Source of the DNA: Heliopora coerulea | Lineage: Eukaryota > Cnidaria > Anthozoa > Scleralcyonacea > Helioporidae | Assembly: GCA_030142905.1 (NCBI GenBank) | Contig: JASJOG010000007.1 | Span: 2,455,001 to 2,519,000, forward strand | Length of the DNA: 64,000 nt | Direction: 5' to 3' | Shown: in pieces, positions 24,085-34,250 of the stretch | Layout: each line of letters opens with the position of its first letter | How positions within the stretch are numbered: position 1 is the stretch's first letter | The notes under the pieces: model-generated | What the model was told of the DNA's origin: nothing | Seen by the model: only the letters and a program-made list of their open reading frames with translations | Databases searched by the model: none | Translations under genes and position numbers: made by a program

Positions 24085-24905
24085 AGTACGGTAGAGCCGA
24101 TTCTGGTAAGCAGAATATTTTCTCCATTCGGACCACCTGCTGTACTGCACTCGGACCAAGGGCGAGACTAAGTGTGTTTTAATGCACGAAATTTGCGACG
24201 CTATAGGTATAACTAAGACAACAACAACAGCATACCATTCGCAATGCGATGGTCAGACATAACGGCAAAATAGAACGCTCCAAAGCATGCTTTCCTTTTT
24301 TTTTGCTTCTTGCTCAAAGGAAGATTGGGACCTGTGGTTAGACAGCGTTAAATTAGCTTACAACACAACAGGCACGATGTACTAGCAGTCGCATCTTACG
24401 AGGTAGTGTTTGGCCGCGCTCCTCGGCTTCCATTAGAGTTAGAACTAGGAATGCCCCTCTCGAATCCCACTACCCGCAGGGATTACTTGTACTCAGCTAG
24501 GCCGGTCTTTCTAGACGTTCGACTGATCGCAAAGGAACACCTCTCCAAAGCATCCGAGAAACAGACCAGGCACAACCACGGGACGAACACTTGGCAGCCA
24601 TTTCCTGAGTGACAGTCATGTTAAAACGACCTGAAGGCTGGAAGTTAGGAAATAAGTGGGTCGGACCTCATAGGATTTGAAAACGGCTAGGGGTTAATTA
24701 CAAAATTGTATCAAGTAGAGGCAACAAGGTCGTTCATCACGATCAACTCAAATTAGGTTGTCCCTTTTCAATCAGGTGAACTTGTTTGCCCGGCTCGAGA
24801 AGTAGGAGAGTTTCAGGTGGTTGATGTTGCATCTCAACAAGCGGAGATCCCACGAGCAAGGCCTGCCAGACTTAGACTAAACAAACGACCTCTCCAGATC
24901 GTCAT
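22566..24905 (+). pseudogene. Gypsy-type pol fragment, copy 3, to the pol 3' end
   Basis: Same 5' breakpoint inside reverse transcriptase as copy 1, but this copy extends further. After the zinc-binding region and first catalytic Asp it continues with VEPILVSRIFSPFGPP and LHSDQGRD (second integrase Asp), AYHSQCDGQT, DLWLDSVKLAYNTT and VFGRAPRLPLELELGMP, then a decayed C-terminal part (24600-24900). Numerous frameshifts and stops are present. The 3' LTR follows after about 90 bp with a purine-rich tract. The frame is dead, but the order is that of a canonical Gypsy element. Confidence 0.88.
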
Positions 24906-25149
24906 AGTTTTTCGGCTTAAGTTTATAGTGTAAGTGGTTATGTCTAGACTAAGGCATGTATTGTCCTCGGGACGAAGACCTTGGAGGAGGACGACGGTGT
25001 AACAATTAATGTAAAGTAATAGGATTAGTTAACAGGATTAGCATAAAAGCATGATATAGCAATGGCAGTAAGCACTCCCTTTTCTGCAACACCCTTCCTA
25101 GTTGTAGCATCCTGCCTTTACGGAGATTGCGTACGTAGTAGCTTTATTT

Positions 25150-25247
25150 CTAATTAACAATTAGATTACGAGCTCGAGATTTCTCTGATTTCTATTTCAA
25201 CTATAAACTCATAGAAATCTCTAGCTCATAATGTAATTGTTAATTAG
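25150..25247. repeat. Foldback inside the LTR
   Basis: Arms 25150-25195 and 25211-25247 are reverse complements (ctaattaacaatta…agatttctat) with a small internal indel. It may be an inserted minimal MITE. Confidence 0.7.
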
Positions 25248-25360
25248 CAGAAACACGCTTTGCAAAGAACATTTTTCGTCTTCTCTGGGAAATCACTTTC
25301 AAGTAAGCATTCTATTTCGTCTTCAGAAACTTCGCAAAAACGAGGCGGAAGCCATTTTCG

Positions 25361-25396
25361 CTACTCGCTATCTATCGACGAATAGATAGCGAGTAG
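25361..25396. repeat. Perfect 15-bp hairpin inside the LTR
   Basis: ctactcgctatctat (25361-25375), a 6-base loop, then its exact reverse complement (25382-25396). Confidence 0.9.
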
Positions 25397-25566
25397 GGTA
25401 GCCAATCAGAATGCATTTGCAATAGTATTCGACTAAGTTTCTACTAAATTTGGTTATTTCTGTATAACGCCCAAATTGGGCCTGGGGTGTAAAAAGACAA
25501 CGAAAATAAAGCAGATTCTAACTGAAAGTCTTGAAGTGTGTTGGTTTGTAATCGCGCTGCGTTACA

Positions 25567-26045
25567 TCTAAAATCACTCAAATCACTGCAGAACTAAATT
25601 CTTTGGACTAGTCTGTCATATTTTGAGCTTATTTCGGAACTTCGCAGTTGGTCGAAAAATCGTCAAAAGCCATGGGTTAACCCTTTCATAATGAAATTTT
25701 TTTGCACCTGATAAAATACTTAAATTTTTAGATTGAAATGAGCCAAATCAGTGCAAAACAATATTGTTGGACTTAAACTATCATATTTTGAGCTTACTTC
25801 GAAAATTTGATGAGTCGAAAAATTGTTAAAAACCATCGGTTAACCCGTTTACTTTTCAGAGAAATTTTTCAATTACAAGAAGCGAACAAAATTTCAGCTT
25901 AAAATCGCAGGAACAAGAGCAGAATTACTATTTTTTGCGCTAAACTTCCCTTTTTTTAAGCTTATTTCGAAAGTTTGAGATTGGTCAAAAAATTATCAAA
26001 AAAACCATTGGTTAACTCTTTTTACTTTACAGTGAAATTTTACGA
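25567..26045. repeat. Tandem repeat, three copies of ~167 bp
   Basis: The words gagcttatttcg, ggtcgaaaaat and ccatgggttaaccc recur with spacing 166 and 168 bp (for example gagctta- at 25625 and 25791, aagctta- at 25959). Copies are diverged. The array directly abuts the LTR end. Confidence 0.75.
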
Positions 26046-26274
26046 CTTCGACTTAACATGAATTGTAATCTATCGACACAACCGTGAGTTTTATCTGATA
26101 CGCATAAGGAAAGAAAACACGATCCCAAAGTGACTCTCCATGGCTGCCAAGATGGTGAAGTCTGGTCAGATACTTACAACTGAGCCATCCACCTCTTAAA
26201 TCTGGAAAGGCCTCCCTCACCGACGGAGACGAAGTCGAATACAGATGTCTCACGAAGACATTCAACCAAGTTTT

Positions 26275-26530
26275 CTATTTATACTTTTCCCATTTAACCC
26301 ACCCCTGGGGGGTGGTTATAGCGCCACCAATCCGCTTTTCGGTAGTCGATTTTAGTAAAGAACGGGGGGAACCACGTGAAGGTATCGACTTCCCCGGGAC
26401 TACTCCTGGCACACTTGGGCTTTTTAAGCCGGCCAGTAGACCTCCTGCCACAGGAGCGGTACACAACCTGTTCGTCCCTTCTCCCCCCAAAAATGGGTGC
26501 ATTTTTTTACGTGAACGCACAAACACGTGT
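26275..26530. other. GC-rich segment, unidentified
   Basis: Open on both strands for about 80 codons, with no recognisable protein. It could be a decayed mobile element. Confidence 0.3.
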
Positions 26531-26534
26531 ATAC

Positions 26535-26830
26535 GTATACCTACCTACCTACCTGCCTGACCTGCCTACCTGGCATTCTATCAATCTACAATCTACAAAT
26601 ATATGCATCCACATGTACATACATACATATCGGTATATATCTACATATATCTATATATATATCAAGATTTATATATATATATATCCCCTATATATATATA
26701 TATATATCTATATCTATATATAAATCTATATATATCAATATATCTCTATGTATATATATATACATCTGCATATATCTGAATATATCTGAATATATCTACA
26801 TGTATATCTATATTTACCTCTATATAACAG
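26535..26830. repeat. Compound AT-rich simple repeat
   Basis: Runs of ctac, catac and tatatc repeats. The Tyr/Ile-rich frames across it are artefacts of the repeat. Confidence 0.9.
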
Positions 26831-27047
26831 TACACCACATACCTTTTTTCCGTTCCACGCCACTTTGTGTGTGAGGCATCCACCTAGCGATTGTGACTCC
26901 TCTTGTTCACCGCGCTTATGGCCGGGACACTTAGGGTCAAGCTTAGTGGGACGCAGTTGATCTAGGGTGCGCTTCTGATAACTTCGGAAGGCGAAGGCGA
27001 GGGTGCCGTGTTATAGCGAAGCACGCAGAAGAACAGGCAGGACACAT

Positions 27048-27124
27048 GTACTGCCAGCAAGCCTTTATGGCTTGCTGGCAGTACAGCGTGCTGTCAGCAA
27101 ACCTTCCTGGTTTGATGACAGCAC
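27048..27124. repeat. Twin 37-nt hairpins in tandem
   Basis: Hairpin 1 has arms 27048-27063 and 27069-27084 (GTACTGCCAGCAAGCC and its exact complement) with loop tttat. Hairpin 2, three bases later, has arms 27088-27103 and 27109-27124 (GTGCTGTCAGCAAACC) with loop ttcct and one mismatch. Both are 16-5-16. The three positions at which the left arms differ (3, 7 and 14) all change in step on the right arm. Confidence 0.85.
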
Positions 27125-27436
27125 TATTTACACCTTTTTATTTAAATCTAGCTCATTTGTAAAAATATTTAGAGTAGATTTGACAAAATAACTTGAGGAA
27201 GTCTTCGATCTTTAAACTTTCTTTCATTCCCTCAGCACTTCATATCCAATGATGGTCGTAACCAGATAACTGAAGGCGTGCCGTGCTTTTAAAAATTCTA
27301 AATAAAATAAATGACATAACTTTATATTTTTTGTTGCATGACTTTAATATGACTGTCAATATAAATAAATATTAATGCCCAGCACAAAACACGAAAAAAA
27401 GCCATTGAATAAGATAAAGGATTTACTAAACTAACG

Positions 27437-27463
27437 TTTCGTCGCATCTCGCAGCATCATCAG
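27437..27463 (-). ncRNA. Hammerhead-like core in the Penelope-like element
   Basis: On the minus strand the words CTGATGA (27463-27457) and GAAAC are separated by TGCTGCGAGATGCGAC, which can form an imperfect stem. This is the order CUGAUGA-stem II-GAAA of a hammerhead ribozyme. Penelope-like elements are known to carry hammerheads in their terminal repeats, and this site lies just 3' of a Penelope-type GIY-YIG fragment. Stem III would be only about 2 bp and stem I pairs irregularly, so the motif may be decayed. Confidence 0.4.
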
Positions 27464-27479
27464 TAAATATAAATAAATG

Positions 27480-27925
27480 AAAGTACCTAATTACAAGCTA
27501 TATAGTAGCGGAATTAAAGAAGAGAAAGTTCTGAACAAAAACAAAGGAATCGAGCTGCGGTTGCCATTCAAAGAGGGTTTAATTTTGGAAATTAAGAGGC
27601 TTTCTCTTACGAGAAGTTCGGAAGGCGAAGAAGAAAACGAAGGAATTTTGAAGTCGTCAAGAGATGCAGTATGGCCAGTTTCGGAAAGATGTGGTTAAAT
27701 ACTGGATGGGTAGAAGTAGCACGTTTTTTACTAGTAAGGGCAGAGACTCCCAACTGATCTGAGACTCGTGTAAGTAAATGGCGAGCTGTTTGGCCCACAT
27801 ATAATGTGCTACAGCATTGACATTTGCTACATTGATACTTTATCTGATTCAATGGCTTTGTTCCGTGTTTTATGCTTGGCATTAATATTTGTCTTAAGAT
27901 TAAGATTTCCGCCTGGTTCCTCACT
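27480..27925 (-). pseudogene. Penelope-like element, GIY-YIG endonuclease fragment
   Basis: The minus-strand frame from 27924 carries IKYQCSKCQCCSTLYVGQT and RHLLTR, the first part of a GIY-YIG nuclease as found at the C-terminus of Penelope-like reverse transcriptases (Cys-containing linker, then YVGQT.R.L..R). After about HPVFNH the frame shifts; a second frame gives RESLLISKIKPSLNG, the usual closing segment of these proteins. The reverse transcriptase domain itself is not recognised upstream (27925-28200). The His expected after the Arg helix is replaced (DQLGVS). The fragment is thus a truncated, inactive 3' end. Confidence 0.72.
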
Positions 27926-28861
27926 TGTGATCTAATATCAGGATAACTGTATACTCTCTAACTGAACTATGGCGAGCCATGAAACCATTTGGGTCTGGTG
28001 ATATAAGGCGTGATAGTTGGGTAGCCGAGACACGTCTTAACTTGGTATTGGCGAGTTTCAGTCTAACTGCAGCAGCTCGATGTTGATGCCAAAGAAGACG
28101 TCTGTTCTCTGTTCCCCGACGTATCACTTGCAATCACTATATTACAACTGAGTTTCAACCAGAATTCAGTGCAAGACGCTTTTATATTCATAGAAGCGCC
28201 CTAGTTGAGCGCATGCCATCAAACCCCTTTTGCACTAATAAATCACGCGATCTCAAACCTCTTGAAATAGCAGATGTGGAATTATAAACCCACAAACATA
28301 TTAATGGTTGGGTGGTGTTGAAACTGGGTAAGGTAGACTGCAGTGTTACAAAGGGACAGAAATGGTGCGATGGAAATAAGAGTATTGACAATGCAGTGTT
28401 GCCGATGGCTATGGTTGTACTGGTTAGAGTGAGCGATGGATTTTGAATATACACAGCAACAAATAGGTAATTCTACCTCCGGCTCAGCAACTATATTGTT
28501 GCCATATATATGAGCTCGCTATCCGGTCTGTACTCAAAATGACGCACGCTGATTGGCTGGCTAGCCGTGCAAGAAGTTTTTCGTACAGACCGGCTAGTTT
28601 GGGCGGGAAAATTTCCGAGTTGATTTGATGAAAAACAATGAAGATTCAGGTACGTTTTACAAAAGATTTGTAAAACCAAATTACGAAAAGGAAGTTAGAT
28701 GCTCTCAACAATAATTTTAAGCAGAAAACTAGATGAACAGATGGTAAAAAGCACGAAGTAATAGGTAAAAACAAGCAAGGAAACCTAAGCCAATAATTCA
28801 AGAACACAGAGTTTCGTTAAAAGCGATGAAGAAGGGAGCTAAAAGCCATATAATAAATTCG

Positions 28862-29458
28862 TTATTAACCTCGTTTGTTCGGTCTGTACAAGAAAGTATT
28901 TGCCCCCGGTTTTCTTCGCACAGACCTCGCTCCTTCGTCGCTCGGTCTCTACGAAAACCTCAAGCACAGGGCCGCCGAGAGAATTAGCGGAGCCCGGGGC
29001 AAAACTTTTTCTGGGGCCCTATTTATGACGTCATAGCCTATGACGTGATAAATAGGGCCCCAGCTTACATGAACTTTTGAGAGCAGGTGTACACGTTACC
29101 CCTTGTATAGCACTAATTATAACTTCGCATCCTTGCGTTTCAATATCAATACGTCGTGTAAGATGCACTTTATTAAAGCTGTAATTTAAATTGTTACACG
29201 AAATTTCAAAAACCCAAAAACCTTTCCGCTTCTGTAAGACGCTCTGTATAAATTTTAATTTGTTAACACTGCAAAAGTTAATCGTTTCATGTCTGGTAGA
29301 TTATCGATGATTGGTCAAAACCAACCCATGCTAAATCCTTCCAATTATGGGGGCCCTTTAAGTTGGGGACCCGAGGTAATTTCTCCCCCTGCTCCCCCCT
29401 CTCGGCGGCCCTGCTCCGGTAAATACTATCCCGTACAGACCTCACACTCGGTTAATAA
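28862..29458. mobile_element. Foldback element split by a nested insertion
   Basis: The left end ttattaacctcg…ggtctgtac (28862-28889) and the reversed right end ttattaaccgag…ggtctgtac (29433-29458) pair. A second element (28967-29413) lies inside. Confidence 0.65.
28967..29413. mobile_element. Nested DNA element, TIR CAGGGCCGCCGAGAG
   Basis: Starts CAGGGCCGCCGAGAG and ends with its exact complement CTCTCGGCGGCCCTG. The interior contains tatttatgacgtcatag…ctatgacgtgataaata, a further palindrome. No clear target duplication was seen. No coding sequence. Confidence 0.8.
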
Positions 29459-29469
29459 GTAATCAAAAT

Positions 29470-29514
29470 ATGTGTATGTATGTATGTATGTATGTATGTA
29501 TGTATGTATGTATG

Positions 29515-29545
<31 letters not shown>

Positions 29546-29546
29546 T
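29470..29546. repeat. Compound (ATGT)n(ATCT)n microsatellite
   Basis: Pure tetranucleotide runs that switch from TATG to TATC units. Confidence 0.95.
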
Positions 29547-29787
29547 ACATATTGTATAATAGCAAAAAGTAATTATATATTATATAATAGCAATTATATA
29601 TTATATAATAGCAAAATGCTTGAAAAATATGATGTATTCGTAATGTGAAAAGAAATATACAGATAACTAATATGCTAAAAGTAACAGGACAATTTCATTG
29701 CTTGATATTCAACATGGACGAAGATACGTTTTACTACTTGATTCTAAACATCCACAATTAGTAATTCTCAGTGTCCTGGAATCTCAC

Positions 29788-29939
29788 CTTTATTTCATTG
29801 TCTTCTATATATTCCAAAAAGTTGTTCACGTTACATTTTCCACAAGGCTTTTGGTCTGAAATACTTCGTTTCACCATTCTTCGCACCTTGTGTTTTCTAT
29901 AGCCATATATGTTAATGAAATGATATGCCTCCCTTGTTC
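29788..29939 (-). other. CGKC exon-like segment U0 (open)
   Basis: Minus strand: acceptor ttctgtttAG before 29939 and donor AAG|GTGAGA after 29788. The 152-nt interval is two bases plus 50 sense codons, with INIYGYRKHKV, then KPCGKCNVNNFLEYIEDNEIK up to the donor. It is the only copy open from end to end. The family is unknown to me. The pair of cysteines in CGKC could bind metal, but that is speculation. Confidence 0.4.
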
Positions 29940-30460
29940 CTAAACAGAAATGAGTAAATGCTCTCAAGACTAATTCAACAACTGTAAACCTTCTAGCAGG
30001 CAACGGAAGCCTCCAGATTTGGTGCAACTGATTACTTTAATCGATGATTTGAAAATAGGAATTCAACACGTTGCTAAATGTAGAGCCACAAGGCAAAACC
30101 CATGCGAAACACACTGTACTTCTATTATCAGTCAAAGGACATGTACGACATTGATTTTACCAAGGACAAGACACATTTTAGCACTGTACGTCTTTAATAT
30201 TTTGTGAAACATTCAAAATTCTGACTTCACAGTATTCAAGGTATGGCTGGTAGCCCACTCGAGACTGAACCCTTATTACTGAAGACCAGGAATACAAAAA
30301 GTGGCAAGAAACGTCTACCATGTCAAGTAGGAAAAATCCTCTGTACTTTTTCTGCCACTCAAAGTACGGAAACGACTTCACCTAGTTCACAATCATACTC
30401 AGGGTGACATGAATATAACATTTCATGAATTGACCTACAATGATGAAATCAACTTAGAAA

Positions 30461-30545
30461 GTTGACTAGAGGGGGATTCGAATTCGTATCTTCGGGTCAC
30501 CGCCTACCGGAACGCTGATCTACCAATTGAGCTATCGAGTCAACT
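30461..30545 (-). repeat. Degenerate tRNA-Thr-like sequence T0
   Basis: Acceptor strands GTTGACT and AGTCAAC pair perfectly over 7 bp. A box (ATAGCTCAATTGGTAGA) and B box (GAATTCGAATCCC) are present, but extra bases disturb the anticodon arm. The better copy T1 suggests an ancestral CCGGTAA loop (anticodon GGT). Confidence 0.6.
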
Positions 30546-30671
30546 GGGAACAGTATGCTTGTTTTGTCCAATTTAAGTGTACATCCTCACGGATATGGAG
30601 CGCTAAGTCGTAGCGAGAATCTCTCGTGCACTTCAATGTTGTATCAAATATCAAAAGTTGTGACATCTCAC

Positions 30672-31099
30672 CTTCATTTCATTGTCTTGTACATGTTCCA
30701 AAAATTTGTTCACGTCACATTTTCCACAGGGCTTTTGTCTCAAATACTTCATTTCACCATCTTTCACATCCTGTGTTTTCTGTAGCCATATATGTTACGG
30801 TAAGAATTTCTTCTATGATACGTTTTCCACAGGTCTTAGGTCACAAATACTTCATTTCATTGTCTTGTATGTGTTCCAAGACTTTGTTTTAAGTCACATT
30901 TTCCACAAGCTTGATGCCACAAATACTTTAATTCACCATCTTTCACATCTTATGTTTTCTGTAGCCATATATGTCATGAATTTCGTCAATGTCACATTTT
31001 CCACAGGCCTGATATCTTAAGTACTTTATTTCACCATCTTTCATATCTTGTGTTTTCTGTAGCCATATATGTTAATGCAGTAATACGCCTCCCTTGTTC
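30672..31099 (-). other. CGKC exon-like segment U1 (four internal repeats, broken)
   Basis: Acceptor tttcattttAG before 31099 and donor AAG|GTGAGATG after 30672. Inside, on the minus strand, DGEIKYLRYQACGKCDIDEI, DGELKYLWHQACGKCDL, LEHIQDNEMKYL and LEHVQDNEMK follow one another in shifting frames with several stops. The ~84-99-nt module has therefore multiplied inside the exon and then decayed. Confidence 0.45.
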
Positions 31100-31268
31100 C
31101 TAAAATGAAATGAGTAAATGCACTCAAGATTAACTTACATGTAATAGCAGTACACTCTTTCACAACATATGGCTGTCTCCAAGTTCTGCACAAATTATTA
31201 ATTTGATTCATGATTTGAAAACCAGATTTTAATACTGACTTCGCAGTATTCAAGGTATGGCTGCTGGT

Positions 31269-32161
31269 CAGTGGCGGATCAAGGCAAAGCGAGGCCCTGG
31301 GCCAATGTGTCTGGCGGGGCCCCATGAATCTATTAAATAGATTACAAAATTAGAACAAAATTTGAAATTTGTTGTATGCTGCAAGAACGTCGTAAAACCT
31401 ACAAGACACTTAAACATACAAGTGCCTATCAGTGGAGTAGGAAGATGTTTTTTATAGGGGGCACCAAAATTAATAGAATATTGGGAGGTCATGGTTGCGA
31501 GCGCCAAAGGTGCGAGCCATGCTCCCCCGGAATATTTTGAAATTCTAGAGAAGGGGTGTCCAACCTTTTTGTGTGAGGGGCCACATTCCCATTTTTCCCC
31601 AGAAGGAGGGCTGCACAGTATATGTGGGCAAGACAAGCCGATGAGACGGATAAGCCATGATTCTATTTACAGTTTAGCTAAACTGCTAAACAAAGTATAA
31701 TCATACAGTTATATAGTATCTACTATACTATACTAGTCATGTTGTATTACTGCAGTGTACACTGTAAAATGGCTTGATTGGCATTTTAGTGAGATATCTG
31801 CCCATCTTTGTTTCGATAAGTATTTTGAGCTGGGACTAGGCATTAGCTGGCGGGCCGGATATATTCCCTTGGCGGGCCTGACTCTGGCCCGCGGTCCGTA
31901 TGTTGAACAACCCTGTTCTAGAGTTTCAGAAAGGCCATTTCCCGCATTTGGGGAGATATTTTTGGCAAGTTTAAGGGCTGGAAAATGTTATTCAAAATGC
32001 TATTGAATTAAAAAACTACATATATACGTTGGCATTTTGGAAGGATTTTCCAGAAATGTGATTAAAACTTTTTTTAACTCAAGGCGCAGGGCCCCCCTCA
32101 CAAGCCGACTAGCGCGGGGACAAACCATGGCCAACTTGGCCCACTGGTTAATCCGCCACTG
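31269..32161. mobile_element. Non-autonomous DNA transposon, TIR CAGTGGCGGAT
   Basis: Starts CAGTGGCGGATCAAGG and ends TTAATCCGCCACTG. The flanks share CTGGT (31264-31268 and 32162-32166), and the empty site is seen in the homologous unit at about 33134-33150 (ggctgctagtcc). Only a 5-bp duplication is evident, so the hAT assignment is tentative. It contains a nested MITE (31551-31915). Confidence 0.75.
31551..31915. mobile_element. Nested hAT MITE with TTCTAGAG duplication
   Basis: Exact 8-bp duplications TTCTAGAG at 31543-31550 and 31916-31923. The ends aaggggtgtccaac and, reversed, cagggttgttcaac are hAT-like, and ggcccgc words occur inside. Confidence 0.9.
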
Positions 32162-32376
32162 CTGGTAGTTCAACTCGGGACTGAACCCATATTACTGAAC
32201 ATCAGGAATACAAAAAGTGGAAAGAAACGTCAACCATGTCATGTACGTAAAATCCTCTGTACTTTTTCTGACACTCAATGTACGGGATTGACTTTACCTA
32301 GTTCAGAATCATCCTCAGGGTAACATGAACAGAACATTTCACGAATTGACCTACACTGCTGAAGTCAACTAGGAAA

Positions 32377-32455
32377 GTTGACTAGAGCGGGATTCGAACT
32401 CGCATCTTCGGGTTACCGGACCGCTGCTCTGCCTAAATTGAGTTATCGAGTGAAC
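32377..32455 (-). repeat. Degenerate tRNA-Thr-like sequence T1
   Basis: Same body as T0: AGCGGTCCGGTAACCCGAAG gives an anticodon arm with loop CCGGTAA (GGT, Thr), and the B box is GAGTTCGAATCCC. The acceptor has one mismatch. Probably a tRNA pseudogene or SINE head within the tandem unit. Confidence 0.6.
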
Positions 32456-32582
32456 TGGGAACAGTATGCCCGTTTTATCCTATGTAAGTGCACATCCTCA
32501 CGGTTATCGAGCTTTAAGTTGTCGCGAGGGTCTCTCGTGCACTTAAATGTTGTATCGGATATCAAAAGTTGTGGCATCTCAC

Positions 32583-32833
32583 CTTCATTTCATTGTCTCG
32601 TGCGTGTTCCAAAAATTTGTTCACGTCACATTTTCCACAAGGCTTTTCACTCCAATATTTCATTTCACCATCTTCACATTCTCATTTTTCTGTAGCCATA
32701 TATTATGTTGTGATTTTCTTCTATGTCACATTTTCCACAGGCCTGATGTTTCAAGTACTGTATTTCACCATCTTTCACATCTTGTGTTTTCTGTAGCCAT
32801 ATATGTTAATGTAGTGATATGCCTCCCTTCTTC
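32583..32833 (-). other. CGKC exon-like segment U2 (broken)
   Basis: Acceptor tttctgtttAG before 32833 and donor AAG|GTGAGATG after 32583. The CGKC-type modules are present but out of frame, with stops. Confidence 0.4.
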
Positions 32834-33348
32834 CTAAACAGAAATGAGTAAATGCTCTCAAGACTAATAAAACAACTGCAAACCTACTTGCAAGCAACGG
32901 TAGTCTCCAGATTTGATGCAACTGATTAATTTAATCGATGATTTGAAAACAGGAATTGAACGCGTTGCTAAATGCAGGGACACAACGCAAAACCTATGCG
33001 AAACACGTTGTATTTCTTTTATCAGTCAAAGGACATGTAAGGCATTGATTTTACCAAGGACAAGGCACCTCTTTGCACTGTACGTTTCTAATATTTTGTG
33101 AAACATTTAAAATTCTGACTTTACACTATTCAAGGTATGGCTGCTAGTCCACTCGGGACTGAACCCATATTACTGAAGACCAGGAACACAAAAAGCGGAA
33201 AGAAACGTCTACCATGGCACTTACGAAAAATTCTCTGTACTTTTTCTACAAGTACGGGATTGATTTTACTTAGTTCAGAATTATCCTCAGGTTAACATGA
33301 ACAGAACACTTCATAAATTCACCTAAACTGATGAAGTCAACTAGAAAA

Positions 33349-33428
33349 GTTGACTAGAGCGTTGTTCGACTTCGCATCTTTGGGTTACCGGACCGCTGCT
33401 TTACCAGCAGTTGAGCTGTAGAGTCAAA
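33349..33428 (-). repeat. Degenerate tRNA-like sequence T2
   Basis: Third copy of the tRNA-like body (gttgactagag…ttgagctgtagagtcaa), more decayed than T0 and T1. Confidence 0.5.
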
Positions 33429-33470
33429 TGAGAACAGTGTGCTCGTTTTAGCCAATTTAAACGCACATCC

Positions 33471-34160
33471 AGGCCTCTCACGTTCGAAATTTGGCGCGCG
33501 CGGTCTATCGCGCGGGCAATAACGTTGCGTGCGCGATTAAATAACAACAAATTGGGGGGGGGGGGGGGAAAGTTGTCAAAAAAATAGAAAATTTTTCAAA
33601 TTTCTTGTAATTACATCAATTTAATTCCGATATGAATACAATGTCATATCAATGTTTTTTGTAACAAAAGAAGGAACCGAAACATTGAGATATTACTTAA
33701 GCACAAGTCGCTTTCGAATTCCTCTTGGAAAAGTTCAAATTCACAGTCCTCACTACTGCTTTCGTCTTGGTCAAGTGTTGCGTGGACCTCGTCAACAACG
33801 TTAACGGTATTTCTCACTGACGTAATTTGATTTGGTTGAGAGACCTTTTTCCGTCTGTTTGATGTCATATATTTCAACAGCACGCTCTATTGTGCCTCTT
33901 TCTCTTCTCTGTTCCAAAGCGGGTTGTTTCCGTCGACGATAAGACTTTCATTCAAAGCGTTGTGGGCCATTGACAAGCGCCTATCCGAGAGGATGCTCGA
34001 GACGGTACTGAACGTTCTCTGTACCTGAAAGTTTGAGCCAGATGGACGGGAGCGTTTTGAAAACAAAACAGTTTGACAGGCGAGCTGAAATTAACATTTG
34101 CGCGCGTAACATTAGCGGGGCGCGTGCCTGCGCGATCGCGCGCGTCCCATTGAGAGGCCT
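33471..34160. mobile_element. 690-bp DNA transposon, TIR AGGCCTCTCA, 8-bp TSD
   Basis: Exact 8-bp duplications GCACATCC (33463-33470 and 34161-34168) and exact terminal repeats AGGCCTCTCA…TGAGAGGCCT. The subterminal regions are extremely rich in GCGCGC words, unlike the surroundings. A 15-base G run lies at 33554-33568. The minus-strand frame 33644-33883 (acidic, SSSEDCEFELF) may be a remnant of the transposase N-terminus. The superfamily is not obvious: the TSD length fits hAT or Mutator-type, while the TIR start is unusual for hAT. Confidence 0.85.
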
Positions 34161-34250
34161 GCACATCCTCACGGCTCTCGAGCGTTAAGTTGTCGGGAGA
34201 ATCTCTCGTGCACTTAAATATATTGAATGTCAAAACCTGTTGCATCTCAC

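Larger units (their letters stand above)
24998..25566 (+). mobile_element. 3' LTR of the Gypsy element
   Basis: Starts TGTAACAATT immediately after a purine-rich tract (ggaggaggacgacgg) and ends GCGTTACA, giving TG…CA borders and about 569 bp. A partner 5' LTR is not present in the window because the element is 5'-truncated, so the borders rest on the polypurine tract and TG/CA rule. Two internal hairpins are listed separately. Confidence 0.72.

Noticed and set aside
26376..26874. Two 115-codon frames rich in Tyr and Ile
   Set aside because: They are translations of tatatc/tacata simple repeats; no protein signal.
27477..27698. Plus-strand ORF over the Penelope-like fragment
   Set aside because: Antisense shadow of the GIY-YIG protein's C-terminal region.
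30019..33101. 62-codon plus-strand frames at 30019-30207 and 32913-33101 open in both units
   Set aside because: They lie in the tail of the tandem unit opposite the exon-like strand; too short and diverged to argue for coding.
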